From the NCBI GenBank assembly GCA_031261265.1, contig JAISKI010000024.1:1-42191 (forward strand): a DNA stretch of 42,191 bases, in the 5' to 3' direction. Positions 29,588 through 38,997 of the stretch are shown here, in pieces. The notes below the pieces were generated by a model. That model made no database searches, was not told the origin of the DNA, and was given only the letters and a program-made list of their open reading frames with translations. The translations under genes and the position numbers were made by a program. The number at the start of each line of letters is the position of its first letter. Positions within the stretch are counted from its first letter, which is position 1. This stretch comes from Candidatus Peribacteria bacterium (GTDB lineage: Bacteria > Patescibacteria > JAEDAM01 > Absconditabacterales > Absconditicoccaceae).

Positions 29588-30802
29588 ATGGAAACAGAAA
29601 ACGTAAACGAAAGAATTGCTTATTATGGCAAAGAAGGTCTAAAGATCAAAAAAAATGTAACAAAAACTGGATATTATTCGGGAATTGGCTATCACAAATC
29701 TTCAGATGAATTTATGAACATTGAAAAAGTCCCCTATCACAGTACGCCTTATCAGTATACAGAAGAAGACCTACTGCCTCTACAAGATAGGGAACGTGAA
29801 CAAATAACAAAAGTCATCATCCCAGAAAAGAGCTACTGCGAATCCACAATACTTTTAAGGAATTTACCAAATTTGGCAAAAGTAATCTTCCCAGAAGACG
29901 CCCAGGAAATCCGCGGTATTGAGATTCAAAATTGTGAAAACCTAAAAGAAATATCTTTACCAAAAGAGGTAAAACTTTTAGGTGGGAAGAATCAAAATGG
30001 AAAGATCTGCCAATATGCCAAACATTTGAGAAAATTTACTCTCAACGAAGGTATCGAAAGAATCCCAGATCATGCATTTGAGTATTGTACACAATTAGAG
30101 GTTCAAATACCAGCTTCTGTACGTTACATAGGATATGGAGCATTTTCCGGCTGTGCAAACAAACATCTTTTGATCCCCAAAAATGTAAGCAAGATTCAAT
30201 ATTCAGCATTTCAAAAGATGCCAAATCTTCAATCCGTAACGATAGAAGGGAAAATAGAAGATTTTTCTCAGTTTGAAGATAATGCCTTTTTTGGATGTGA
30301 ACAGCTAAAAAAAGCAACCATCAATGGAAAAGAAATTGACCTAGAGTATTTAGCAGGAACAAGTGTGATGAGTTTAGGACCCACTGAGGTAAAAAACGGT
30401 ATTACAACAGGATTGTATCAAACTCTCAATGGGAAAACACTCTTTATCGCAAATGCTAAAGGAGTTTCAGTATGCACATATCGTTATCAAGAAGAACACC
30501 AGAAACAACTGGTAATTCAGGCAATTATACAAAAACTCATTGTAAAGTATGCAGTAGAGGGATTGATTCCTCCTATTAAAAAAATTAAACCAGAGGATGT
30601 TTTTTTATCAGGAATTAATCTCAGTAATCAAGAGTTATATTGTATTGAAGGAGCTATGGAAAATCCTTTTTCTTGCATGGAAAAAAGATTCTACCCTGAT
30701 GTTCAGGGGTTTATTCCCAAATATGTATGTGAGAAATGTAAAGAAAAATACCCAAAAATCTTTGCAGATTGTTATTCTAGGATAGGTTTACCAATCAACT
30801 AA
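29588..30802 (+). CDS. BspA-type leucine-rich-repeat protein
   Basis: 404 residues. The central part has LRR_5 units (LPNLAKVIFPEDAQEIRGIE, RIPDHAFEYCTQLEVQIPAS, YIGYGAFSGC, KIQYSAFQKMPNLQSVTIEG). The C-terminus has YVCEKCKEKYPKIFADC, perhaps a small metal site. BspA-like repeats mediate protein binding. There is no signal peptide, so it may be cytoplasmic. About 30 glycines and no TGA. It is followed 30 bp on by a zinc-ribbon gene and then a terminator, forming a two-gene unit that may have been acquired. Confidence 0.78.
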   Translation: METENVNERIAYYGKEGLKIKKNVTKTGYYSGIGYHKSSDEFMNIEKVPYHSTPYQYTEEDLLPLQDREREQITKVIIPEKSYCESTILLRNLPNLAKVIFPEDAQEIRGIEIQNCENLKEISLPKEVKLLGGKNQNGKICQYAKHLRKFTLNEGIERIPDHAFEYCTQLEVQIPASVRYIGYGAFSGCANKHLLIPKNVSKIQYSAFQKMPNLQSVTIEGKIEDFSQFEDNAFFGCEQLKKATINGKEIDLEYLAGTSVMSLGPTEVKNGITTGLYQTLNGKTLFIANAKGVSVCTYRYQEEHQKQLVIQAIIQKLIVKYAVEGLIPPIKKIKPEDVFLSGINLSNQELYCIEGAMENPFSCMEKRFYPDVQGFIPKYVCEKCKEKYPKIFADCYSRIGLPIN

Positions 30803-30832
30803 ATTAAAAATCAACTAAATTAGAATTGAATT

Positions 30833-31099
30833 ATGAACGACATTAAATTTGGAAGGGAGTCTCTCCAAAGAGAGATTGGAAACTTGAATGATCAGTTGGA
30901 AGTTGCAAAATTAAAACTGAAACAAAAAAAAGTTTCAAAAAAAGAAGTAAAAGAAATCGAAGAGGAGATTGAACTCAAAAAATTAGAATTGAAACAATTG
31001 ATTGCAAAATGCACTCATCCAAATCAATTCAAAAGAGATCGTTATCCTGACTGGTATCAAATGGTCTGTCCCGATTGTGGGAGGATAGAAGACCATTAA
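30833..31099 (+). CDS. Coiled-coil protein with C-terminal zinc ribbon
   Basis: 88 residues: a long charged helix (LNDQLEVAKLKLKQKKVSKK onward), then KCTHP and MVCPDCG, giving a likely Cys/His zinc site. Function unknown; a nucleic-acid or protein contact is plausible. True TAA stop, no TGA, and a strong terminator follow. Likely co-transcribed with the LRR gene. Confidence 0.68.
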   Translation: MNDIKFGRESLQREIGNLNDQLEVAKLKLKQKKVSKKEVKEIEEEIELKKLELKQLIAKCTHPNQFKRDRYPDWYQMVCPDCGRIEDH

Positions 31100-31106
31100 T
31101 ATTCAA

Positions 31107-31142
31107 AAAGATGCTTTTGGTTTGCCAAGAACATCTTTTTTT
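31107..31142 (+). terminator. Terminator after the LRR/zinc-ribbon unit
   Basis: AAAGATG-C-TTTTGG pairs with CCAAGAA-CATCTTT across a TTTG loop, one bulged base, followed by T. Confidence 0.88.
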
Positions 31143-31186
31143 ATGCTCAGTTTTTTATTACTTCTTTTTGCAAGCCCCTTAAGGAA

Positions 31187-31345
31187 TTAAAAAGGGATTT
31201 TGGACAGGTCTTCATTGATAACAACAGGAAAAAATCCTGAAATCTCATCAAAGAGCATTCCTTCGAGAATCTTCGGCGGTACTTTCGTATCTCTCTTGGA
31301 ACGGGTTATCTCTATATACGATATTCCTTCAAGTGATAGAAAGGT
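31187..31345 (-). other. Open frame continuing in phase after the hflX TAG stop
   Basis: The 52 codons directly after the hflX stop stay open in the same frame to TAA 31187-31189 and have protein-like composition (KVPPKILEGMLFDEIS, PVVINEDLSKIPF). No convincing start codon lies inside. It may be a former C-terminal domain cut off by a TAG mutation, or a small gene with a non-standard start. Confidence 0.4.
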
Positions 31346-32512
31346 CTATACATATTTCACAAGTACTTGTCTTAATTCTTCCAAACCTTTTCCTTCTTTT
31401 ACGGAGATGAAAATGGTTTCCTCTTCGGAAAAGCTGGACCTTAATTCTTTAATTCTTGCTTCGTCGATGAGATCTATTTTATTGAAAACCAGAATTTTTT
31501 GCTGATGAGCTCAGATATCATTCAAAATTTCGTGTACCACTCTCACCCTTTCTTCAACGTAAGGATCACTGGCATCAATAACATGGAGCAAAAAGTCTGA
31601 TTCGATACTGTCTTCGAGTGTAGAGGAGAAAGATTTGATCAACTTTGGGGGAAGATCACGGATGAATCAAATCGTATCGTTGAGGAGAATTTCTCTCCCC
31701 GTCCCAAGCACAGGATCGGTGATCACAAACATGTTCCCTACATTTGTTCCGAGGGTCGCAAAGAGTTTATTCTCAGCGAGGACTCCTTTTTTCGTGAGTC
31801 CATTCAAGAGTGAGGATTTCCCAGCATTGGTGTACCCCACAATTCCAATGGTTGCCATACCTCTTTTTTTGCGACCTTCACGATGAAGATTTCTCATTTT
31901 TGCGTATTCTTCCAGCTTTTTTTCTATTTTTCTGGTTTTCTCTTTGAGATGACGACGCATTACTTCAGTATTAGTTTCTCCGGCTCCTCTGGTAGCACCA
32001 CCTCCTCCTCAGGAAGCAGACCCTCCTTGCTTGGAGAGTTCCAGTCCCATTCCATAAATCCTTGGTCCCATGTGATTAATTGCGGCGAGTTCGATTTGGA
32101 GTCTGCTTTCTCCACTGGTTGCATGTTTTTCAAAGATCTTTAAAATTAGATCGATTCTATCTCGTGCTTCCAATTTATCTTTTAGTCCTTGTTCTGCTGA
32201 AACCAGGCGGAGTTTTTCATTGATCTGATAAATCTGAGAAGGCTTTAAAGCGTTTCCTACAATGAGGAGGTTAGCTTTGAGTCTCAGCATTTCTTGGATA
32301 ATTTCTTCGAGTTTCCCTTTCCCGACATATGTTTTTGGGTCAGGAAGGTCTTTTTTTTGATATTCTTCCAGGATCACGACTCCACCGTACGTATTGACCA
32401 GATTATTGAGTTCTTTCATTCTGTCGACAAGGATTTCTGGTTTAGTAAATTTATCTACGATATCTACGAGAAAAACGCGAAGTGGTGTGGTTTCGTTATG
32501 AGTGTGTTGCAT
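31346..32512 (-). CDS. hflX: Ribosome-associated GTPase HflX
   Basis: 388 residues. HflX binds 50S subunits and splits stalled ribosomes. The N-terminal domain carries DPKTYVGKGKLEEI, then the Gly-rich loop GGGGGATRGAGETN. The G domain has GYTNAGKSS (about 226-234), DTIGFIRDLP whose Gly282 is TGA 31667-31669, and NKID (about 344-347). The G3 glycine is invariant in GTPases, so UGA must be translated as glycine. Other TGA codons are at 32009 and 31511. The stop is TAG 31346-31348, but the frame stays open 52 codons beyond it. Confidence 0.94.
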
Positions 32513-32628
32513 CTTTTTTTCTAATAAGGTAAAAACTTTCTAGAATAGACCCGCAATCAGGTCTGGTCGAAATTTATGCGAAAGTTCCCATCGTTAGAAG
32601 AATAAAAGATAAAGATTACCTATTTTTT

Positions 32629-32656
32629 AGTATACAGAAATTTGAGTGAATTGCAA
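32629..32656 (-). promoter_or_regulatory. Promoter of hflX
   Basis: Minus strand TTGCAA 32656-32651, 16-bp spacer, TATACT 32634-32629. The leader of about 110 nt contains the hairpin AGACC...GGGTCT. Confidence 0.68.
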
Positions 32657-32725
32657 GTAAAAGAAAAACCCTCCAGTTCTCTTTTGAAAGATTCAGAAGG
32701 TCTATAAATAGCTATGTACAGAGAA

Positions 32726-33220
32726 TTATTCAAGGTTAGCAACTGCAACAAAGAGGGCTTCGATTGGATCACCATTGATAGTTGTTCCGAGAATTTGGAT
32801 GATAGCAGAGCGGGCTCCTGTTTCAGCTGTAGGATCTGTGGTGATAGTGAAAAGTTCTCCTTGAGTATAAGTACTAGTAGTATCTACTATGAATCCGTCA
32901 TTAGCTACAACGGTTGCTGTGAGCTCAGAAATATCAGATGCAGGGAAGTCGATAGCGAAAGCTAAAGGATAATTTGTATCTTCTGCGTTTACTGTCCCAA
33001 AGTCATAGTAGTAAGCACCATCTTGTACGCTTACTTCGGCATCAGCATTGTCTGCCACTCCGATAATTGCTGGAGATACAGCTTCTACTACTGCTTCAGC
33101 TTCAAGGTTTTCAATGGTACCTGTGTCTTCATCTATATCAGTTGGAGTAGTTGGTTCAGTTCCACATGCTGTGAGTACGAGAGTAGCTACTGCTAAGGTT
33201 GTTAAGAGAGTTTTTTTCAT
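32726..33220 (-). CDS. Small secreted lipoprotein, unknown
   Basis: 164 residues. The signal peptide ends LTAC (lipobox; Cys19), followed by a Thr/Asp-rich linker and one beta-rich domain (YYYDFGTVNAEDTNYPLAFA, then AIIQILGTTING) that looks Ig-like or MSP-like. No TGA; stop TAA. It shares the TTATTCTTTTAT leader motif with the FKBP lipoprotein. Function unknown. Confidence 0.75.
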   Translation of the reverse strand: MKKTLLTTLAVATLVLTACGTEPTTPTDIDEDTGTIENLEAEAVVEAVSPAIIGVADNADAEVSVQDGAYYYDFGTVNAEDTNYPLAFAIDFPASDISELTATVVANDGFIVDTTSTYTQGELFTITTDPTAETGARSAIIQILGTTINGDPIEALFVAVANLE

Positions 33221-33263
33221 AAGAATAAAAGTATAAAAGAATAAAAATTTTGTTTTGAGAGGA

Positions 33264-33686
33264 CTACCTCTTTGACCAAGTCGGAGCTTTTCTCGCTTTT
33301 TTCAAACCAGGCTTTTTTCTTTCCTTGATTCTAGGATCTCTTTTGAGGAATCCATAGGGTTTCAAAGTCGGACGCAAATCAGCATTCCAGTCTATTAAAG
33401 CTCTTGCGAACCCCAATTTCACAGCATCTGCTTGCCCAGCGATACCTCCTCCAGTAATTCTGATATGTGCATCAAATTTCTTGAACGCATCAGGTGCAAT
33501 AACCTCAAAAGGTGCAATTGCATTCTTGTAAAGATAGTCATTTCCTCCGAAATACTCTTTGAGGGGAAGTTCTTTCCCACCAGAAGTCTTTACGATAAAA
33601 GTTCCACTTCCTTTGGAATACAGTTTTACTACTGCCGTAGTAGATTTTCTTCTTCCAATTGCGTAGTTGTACTCTTGGTTTGCCAT
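33264..33686 (-). CDS. rpsI: Ribosomal protein S9
   Basis: 140 residues. YAIGRRKSTTAVVKLY at the N-terminus, RITGGGIAGQADAVKLGFAR in the middle and KKARKAPTWSKR at the C-terminus are S9 signatures; the C-terminal Arg reaches the ribosomal P site. Its ATG overlaps the rplM stop by one base (TAATG), so translation is probably coupled. No TGA among about 14 glycines. Confidence 0.97.
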   Translation of the reverse strand: MANQEYNYAIGRRKSTTAVVKLYSKGSGTFIVKTSGGKELPLKEYFGGNDYLYKNAIAPFEVIAPDAFKKFDAHIRITGGGIAGQADAVKLGFARALIDWNADLRPTLKPYGFLKRDPRIKERKKPGLKKARKAPTWSKR

Positions 33687-34144
33687 TATTTATACAAGTT
33701 TATAGGTTTAAAATTATCATATTTAGCAGTTGCCTCTTTCGCAACTTTTAACCTCTTCATTCTCGCATCTCTCAGCTTATTCTTTGGAAGCATTCCTCTG
33801 ACAGCATATCGAAGTGCTTTGCTAGGATTTTTCTTCAAGAGCTCTCCAAGCGTAATGCTTTTGAGGTTTCCCTTGTATCCACTATATGAATAGTAGACTT
33901 TATCCTGCAATTTGTTTCCACTTACAGCGATTTTATCAGCATTTTCCACTATTACGAAACTTCCAGCATCCCAGAAATCAGAATAATAGGACTTATCTTT
34001 TCCTATAAGTTTTTTAGAAATATCCACAGCCAATCTTCCCAAAGTCTTTCCAGAAGCATCAACTTTATATCGAAGTCTGTTTTTCTCTTGGTCGGTTTGC
34101 TTTACCCAAATGGTCTTATTAAGGTCTTTACTTGTAAACTCCAT
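33686..34144 (-). CDS. rplM: Ribosomal protein L13
   Basis: 152 residues. WVKQTDQEKNRLRYKVDASG and KTLGRLAVDISKKLIGKDK at the N-terminus and AVRGMLPKNKLRDARMKRL are typical of L13. rplM-rpsI is a conserved pair. No TGA. Confidence 0.97.
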   Translation of the reverse strand: MEFTSKDLNKTIWVKQTDQEKNRLRYKVDASGKTLGRLAVDISKKLIGKDKSYYSDFWDAGSFVIVENADKIAVSGNKLQDKVYYSYSGYKGNLKSITLGELLKKNPSKALRYAVRGMLPKNKLRDARMKRLKVAKEATAKYDNFKPINLYK

Positions 34145-34187
34145 TTTAACTATATAACAGTAATAAAATACTTATAAATCTGATTTT

Positions 34188-34451
34188 TTATTTTTTCCAT
34201 CTTTTCAAAGTAGGGAATACTCTTTCACAATGCTCTCTCATTTGTTCTGTCGTCATACCTGCCTGTTCTGCATAGGGAATGTTCATTTCTATATATTCTT
34301 CCACACTACCTATATCGTGTATAAACTTTCCGTCTTTGTAGCAATAGATACAATACTCCTCATTCTTGCTTCCGTCTGCATTTGTTCCGTAGTCTTCCTC
34401 TTTTTCAAGGGGCATACTACAACTCTGGCAAATTAGTGTTTCTTCGTTCAT
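34188..34451 (-). CDS. Putative zinc-ribbon domain protein
   Basis: 87 residues. LICQSCSMPLEKEEDYGTNA and NEEYCIYCYKDGKF place four cysteines in C-x2-C pairs, as in the putative zinc ribbon family (DUF-type). Role unknown. ATG 34449-34451 is preferred to an upstream TTG. It sits between rplM and rplQ, where such a gene is not standard. No TGA. Confidence 0.78.
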   Translation of the reverse strand: MNEETLICQSCSMPLEKEEDYGTNADGSKNEEYCIYCYKDGKFIHDIGSVEEYIEMNIPYAEQAGMTTEQMREHCERVFPTLKRWKK

Positions 34452-34498
34452 TGTGTATATTCCCAAAGATTAAAACGGATTTTTTATCTTTTTGTTTC

Positions 34499-34586
34499 GC
34501 CCTTTCAGGGCTTTGATGATTTGTTATTTCCTTATTGATAGGGCGTTGCCCTATCCTAAGTTGTTCCGCCCCTTTGGGGCTTTTTT
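34499..34586 (+). repeat. Cluster of three perfect short hairpins downstream of rplQ
   Basis: Palindromes at 34499-34511 (GCCC...GGGC), 34537-34555 (GATAGGGC...GCCCTATC) and 34568-34580 (GCCCC...GGGGC, followed by six T on the plus strand). The middle one resembles the core of the repeats at 1311, 1724 and 36718. The last may act as a terminator; on the minus strand it follows the rplQ stop. Confidence 0.75.
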
Positions 34587-34588
34587 CT

Positions 34589-34975
34589 CTACACCAATTT
34601 CAACAAAATCTTTTCAGCACCATCTCCCACTCTATATCCCAACTTGTAAGAAGCTACAAATCCTGATTTCAATCCACTTTCTACATATTTTGGTAATAAA
34701 GTTTCGATGACTTTCTTTCCCTCTGGCTCAGAATAGATTTCAGACTTGATATATCTGATGTTCTCTCTGCGAGCGTCTTTTTCAGCATAAGAAGAGGTAT
34801 TCGCTACCAATCTACCGAAAAAACTATCAGCATATGCTTTGAGCACTTGTGCTCTCTTGGCAGTCGTAGTAATTTTCCCATTTCTGACTAAGTTGGTGAG
34901 CAGTTGTCTGAGGAAGACGGGTTTGCTCTTGGCTCCCGTATTGATTTCTAACAACTTGTTTTTTCTGTGTTGCAT
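34589..34975 (-). CDS. rplQ: Ribosomal protein L17
   Basis: 128 residues. MQHRKNKLLEINTGAKSK, LRQLLTNLVRNGKITTT and AKRAQVLKAYAD are diagnostic of L17. It normally follows rpoA directly; here 6.3 kb of other DNA intervenes and it has its own promoter. No TGA. Confidence 0.97.
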   Translation of the reverse strand: MQHRKNKLLEINTGAKSKPVFLRQLLTNLVRNGKITTTAKRAQVLKAYADSFFGRLVANTSSYAEKDARRENIRYIKSEIYSEPEGKKVIETLLPKYVESGLKSGFVASYKLGYRVGDGAEKILLKLV

Positions 34976-35025
34976 TATATCGTAAGATGAACAAATAAAT
35001 TGAATTTTTCATTTTGAATATGTAC

Positions 35026-35053
35026 TGTATACGAAATTGAAACCCAAAATCAA
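35026..35053 (-). promoter_or_regulatory. Promoter of rplQ
   Basis: Minus strand TTGATT 35053-35048, 16-bp spacer, TATACA 35031-35026; leader about 45 nt. It would compensate for separation from the rpoA operon. Confidence 0.65.
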
Positions 35054-35192
35054 GAGAAAATGATAGATTTTTCACGATGACTTTTTTTATTCTGTATTCT
35101 GGCTGTTGAGAAGGAGGATTTGAAGATTAGACAGAAAGCGACAATGAGAAAGAAGAATGAAAAAGCTGATTTTATTTGAAAAAATATAAGGA

Positions 35193-36044
35193 TTACTTTT
35201 CCTCTATCCTTTTTAGTATCTCTTGGGCATTTAACAACATTTTAGAGAAAGCAAATCGCTTCTTCCCTAAGTCTTTCAAAGACGCTCCGATATGATACAC
35301 CTCATCATCAATTAACAAGAAGCGGTCGTGAGAATGGGTGAAGGTTTTGATTTCTATCCGTGGATATTGTCCATTATGCTTTTGTATGTCTGCTTTTAGC
35401 TGGTCTGAAATCTGGTTGGTGTAGATAGTCGCTTCTACGGTGGCGGAACGCTTAGAGAGAAGCATTAGGACGCTTTCGTCAATGTAATTATCAATAAGAA
35501 TGAGGGATTTCTTAGCGGACTTTACCAAGTCAGCAACGAATTTGTAGGCATCGAAAATCTGACCTTCATAGAAAATTCCTTCCACAGGGGGAAGGTTGGT
35601 TTTGACGAAAAAATCAATCTTTTTCTCTGTTTCTAAAACGCGTTGTTCTGTGGAAATGATGCGTTGTTCTATGTGTTCGATACGCTGATTTACGGCATAC
35701 CCTTTCAAGAGATAGTCTTTTAAGACGCTATTTGCTCGTTGACGAAACTGAGTACCTCTTTGAGATTTCACGCGATAACCGACAGAGATAATGACATCAA
35801 GACTATATATAGCCACTGGACGGTCTGAATTTGCAATATGCAAAAAATGCATATTACTTTTTTCATCCAGCTCCCTTTCCTTAAAGATAGTATTGATATG
35901 ACGAGAAATTACCGATTGATTTCTCTCAAAAAGTTCGACCATTTGTGCCTGTGAGAGCCAGACGGTTTCATCTTCCAAAAGTACATTGATATTTATCGCA
36001 TTATCGGATTGATACAAAATTATTTCTCCTTTTGTTTCCTTCAT
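35193..36044 (-). CDS. RhuM-family protein with PLD-like C-terminal region
   Basis: 283 residues. The N-terminal RhuM-type domain has VWLSQAQMVELFERNQSVIS, then IYSLDVIISVGYRVKSQRGT and FRQRANSVLKDYLLKGYAVN, as in the protein at 40105-41127. After a coiled coil, the C-terminal half (IFYEGQIFDAYKF, HDRFLLIDDEVYHIGASLKD) replaces the usual RhuM tail and matches the fragment at 1-408. RhuM proteins are mobile-element-associated; biochemical role unknown. No TGA codon, whereas the fragment at 1-408 uses TGA in two matching glycine columns. Confidence 0.82.
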   Translation of the reverse strand: MKETKGEIILYQSDNAININVLLEDETVWLSQAQMVELFERNQSVISRHINTIFKERELDEKSNMHFLHIANSDRPVAIYSLDVIISVGYRVKSQRGTQFRQRANSVLKDYLLKGYAVNQRIEHIEQRIISTEQRVLETEKKIDFFVKTNLPPVEGIFYEGQIFDAYKFVADLVKSAKKSLILIDNYIDESVLMLLSKRSATVEATIYTNQISDQLKADIQKHNGQYPRIEIKTFTHSHDRFLLIDDEVYHIGASLKDLGKKRFAFSKMLLNAQEILKRIEEK

Positions 36045-36126
36045 TGAGCTAATGTCATAAAAAAATAAAACAATTATTTAATGACAAGATATAGATTTTT
36101 TAGTCATTTTCAAGAGAAAATTAGAC

Positions 36127-36157
36127 AAAAAGAAAAGCTCTCATTTTCACAAGAGCC
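36127..36157 (-). terminator. Terminator after the SGNH hydrolase gene
   Basis: On the minus strand GCTCT at 36056+100 region (36156-36152 side) pairs with AGAGC at 36041+100 (36141-36137 side), 10-nt loop, followed by TTTTCTTTTT. Stem short, so moderate confidence. Confidence 0.55.
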
Positions 36158-36189
36158 TTCTTTCTTCATTCTTAAATTTTCATTCTTAA

Positions 36190-38796
36190 TTATTTTGAAC
36201 TTCTCATCAACATTAATCGAACCCATTGCCTCAATTCCGTTCTACCTTCTGGATTGTCAATTTGGGTCATAATTCAGTTTTCTTTTAAGGCTTCCAAGTG
36301 TTTCACATAATACGGTTTCCCTCCAACGTAAGTATTCTGCCGAAGTAATCTAGAAAGTACCGTTCCAAATTGAGCACGAGAAACAACGGTGTAAGGTTGG
36401 AAGTAGTCCATATCTATTCCCATCAAACCTAACGAGCAAGCTTTCACAGCATACTCCTTCATCTCAGAGGATTCCCAAGCGTTAGAGCCATCTTTCCAAT
36501 GACATTGACTAGGGACTTTTTCTGGAAGGGTCCAACCTAAGGCGTTCAGGGCGTAATTGACGACCATTTTAGCGAAGTGCTGACGAATGACGGTTCCGTC
36601 AGGGTTGGCGTTTGTTATGGGTGCAAGGGTGGTGATGTTGTGAGAAAATGCCCAATCGTATGCAGATAAAATTTCATTATTCGGTATTGCGGTATCCTCT
36701 TGTTCATTTGTTAATGGGTCCTTATCGGACAGGGCAAGCCCTGTTCCTACCTTATCGTTTGTTGTTGGATTTGTTCCACATATTCAATCGTAATATGAAG
36801 ATGAAAAGTCTCCATTCGGACAATTATCTTTGGAAGCAGAACTTCCTCCTCCACCTCATCAAGAAGGATTAGTTGGATTTGAAGGTGCAGAAGTGATAGT
36901 GAAAGTATCGTTAATATTTACACCTCCATAAAATTCAACCATCAGATTTTTTATCCCTGCTGTAAGTCAATTGAGATAGGTATTTGTAAATAGTATCGTC
37001 GTTCAGGTGGAATCAATGAGAGTATAATCGGTTCCAGAAATCAAAAGGCTTCCATCTATTTTTACTCAGGTCAATTCTCCGATTCGCTTACCTATAAAAT
37101 AAGTCAGTGTTCAACTAGTAGTAAGTTGGCAGGTATTGCCACTCATTCGTTGATGAACAGGATTAACTTGATAGAGGAAATCGTTGAGTATGGCCTGACT
37201 CCATACACTCCCTAAATACGTATGTCCTATATCATTGGGGTGAACTTTATCTGCAAAAGCATTAAACGCATCTCCTGAATGGTATAAATAGTTATCATAG
37301 AATCGTGCATAACTTGTCGTATCTCCTAACGACACATAACCACTATTTTCACTTACCAATTCCAACGAAACAGTAGTATATTCTTGAAGATATTGATTGG
37401 CGGTAGCATCCACACCAGGACGATAAAAGGGAACTTGCAAAATAATATGCTTAATCCCTACGTTTTTAAAATCATCAATGATTTTTTGCATACTCATCTT
37501 ATAGGTAGCTGGTAATTGTGATTCAACATAATGAGAATCATTTGCACCTAACATTATGGAAACAAATTCAACACCTGCACCCTGAAAAGAATTGATTGCA
37601 TTTGTCATAATAGCCACTCCCGAACCACCACTACAATAAGCTGAACAAGTATCATTAGCATAAAAATATGCCTGTGCACCACCAACAGAGGCATTAATTG
37701 TGGAAAACCCCTTACCTAAATTCGTTGTCGTTTGATTGGGGGCACGGTTAGATATCGTAGAAGCTGTAGCACCAGCACTAATAGAATCTCCGATAAAGCC
37801 GATTTTTGTGCTATATGACCACACACCGATTGGAATATTGAAAGTTTCACCGCCACTCACATCAGCCGTAATAATTTGTTGCCCAAGTTTAGCCGGTGTA
37901 TATGTAACGGTTGCCGTGTAGCCATTGCTCGAATTTAATTCAACACTCGTTGGGCTAAACACCCCACCGGCACCACCATCGGAAAAGTTGGAAATTATGC
38001 GATCTTCATCATCAGTTATCGTCCATGTTATCGTATTGCCCCATTTAACATTGTTAGCAGATGAGAAAATAGTAAACTCTACATCGTCTCTATATAAAGC
38101 ATAATTATCACTACTACTAGAGTTAGTATAATGGTTAATGCCCCATAAACCAGCAGTAGTTGGAAAGTTGATGCCACTTACAGAGAGGGTCTCAATGAGT
38201 GTGGGAGTTGTGGTGATATCGTAGAGATTAGCGATTATGGTAGTACCACTGGTTAGTAATTCTAAACGCAAATTGGCATCATTTGCGATTGATCAAGATA
38301 CAGTAATACTCGTGTTTTGTATTGATTGTCCTTGCTGATAACAAATTTGGTTAGCTGTACCACTTGTTATGAGGATACGTAGTCTTTTGATATTAGTATT
38401 ATAATCTCCACAGACTGAAATACCAGAAAACATATCTACACGAGCCAACAAAGCATACATGTTATTATTGACTGAATTTTTGAATTCAATTGTTGCCTTA
38501 CCATCTGATAGCAAATAGCCAGACTGCAACATCACTGAACTTTTCCATATACCACTCCCACCTAAACTTTCATCACCACCGACCAATTGATAATCTTTAA
38601 TAATTCGCGTATCAATACCTGTAGTCCCGTCATTTTGATAGCCCGGGAAAAGCCACCCATTAGCGATTGCTGTACCAGTGGCATTTGCACGATTAAAATC
38701 ATCACTAAAAACTTGAGTGTAGCTGGCAAAAGCTCCATTGCCAAGGAAAAGTAGCCCCAGAAATCAGACCACTAAAAATCAGAGTTTTTTCATCAT
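36190..38796 (-). CDS. Secreted SGNH hydrolase with LamG-like N-terminus and SLH-like C-terminus
   Basis: 868 residues across about ten TGA codons. The signal peptide (MMKKLGFLVVGFLGLLFLG) itself uses TGA twice. A LamG-like region (SDDFNRANATGTAIANGW) and an Ig-like segment precede the SGNH domain: FIGDSISAG, SIMLGANDSHY and DKVHPNDIGH carry the Ser, Asn and Asp/His blocks. A Ser/Gly linker follows, then S-layer-homology-like sequence (YDWAFSHNITTLAPI, DGTVIRQHFAKM, VVSRAQFGTVLSRLL). SGNH enzymes deacylate sugars or lipids; the SLH-like part would hold it on the cell surface. A hairpin repeat sits in frame in the linker. It lies in the rpoA-rplQ island. Confidence 0.86.
36718..36751 (-). repeat. 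Variant of the 62-bp repeat core, in frame in the SGNH gene
   Basis: On the plus strand GTCCTTATCGGACAGGGC continues AAGCCCTGTTCCTAC, which matches the reverse complement of the 1311/1724 repeat core with about six changes and one gap. The hairpin pair T-A in one is C-G in the other, so base pairing is kept. It is translated within NDKVGTGLALSDKDP of the linker. Confidence 0.75.
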
Positions 38797-38890
38797 AGAA
38801 ATTTTGTAAAAAGCAAAAAAGGTATGTAAGAGTACATAACTCGTTTATCATAATATGTCCTAAAAATAAAGGGACAATTTACGGTTCACG

Positions 38891-38994
38891 AGTGTCGAAG
38901 CTCCTACAAAAAACCTACGAAAGGACAATTTGTGTGTGAAACGCAAAAAGTCCCGTTTTTTTCGTAAGAAAAAATTCATAGAAACTTCGACACT
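38891..38994 (-). ncRNA. Putative structured RNA forming a long rod with a U-rich bubble
   Basis: Left arm 38891-38906 and right arm 38979-38994 pair over 16 bases (10 perfect Watson-Crick pairs AGTGTCGAAG/CTTCGACACT, then G-U and further pairs). Inside, CTTACGAAA pairs with TTTCGTAGG, and GGAC with GTCC. The helices are separated by a bubble with U-runs on both sides. A promoter (38998-39025) would start transcription at the helix base. The shape recalls 6S RNA, but sequence identity is not shown. A possible terminator hairpin with six T lies at 38816-38837. No ORF was found here. Confidence 0.5.
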
Positions 38995-38997
38995 TGC

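Noticed and set aside
31200..31505. Plus-strand ORF opposite the hflX 3' end
   Set aside because: Antisense to the hflX C-terminus and its open tail; no family features.
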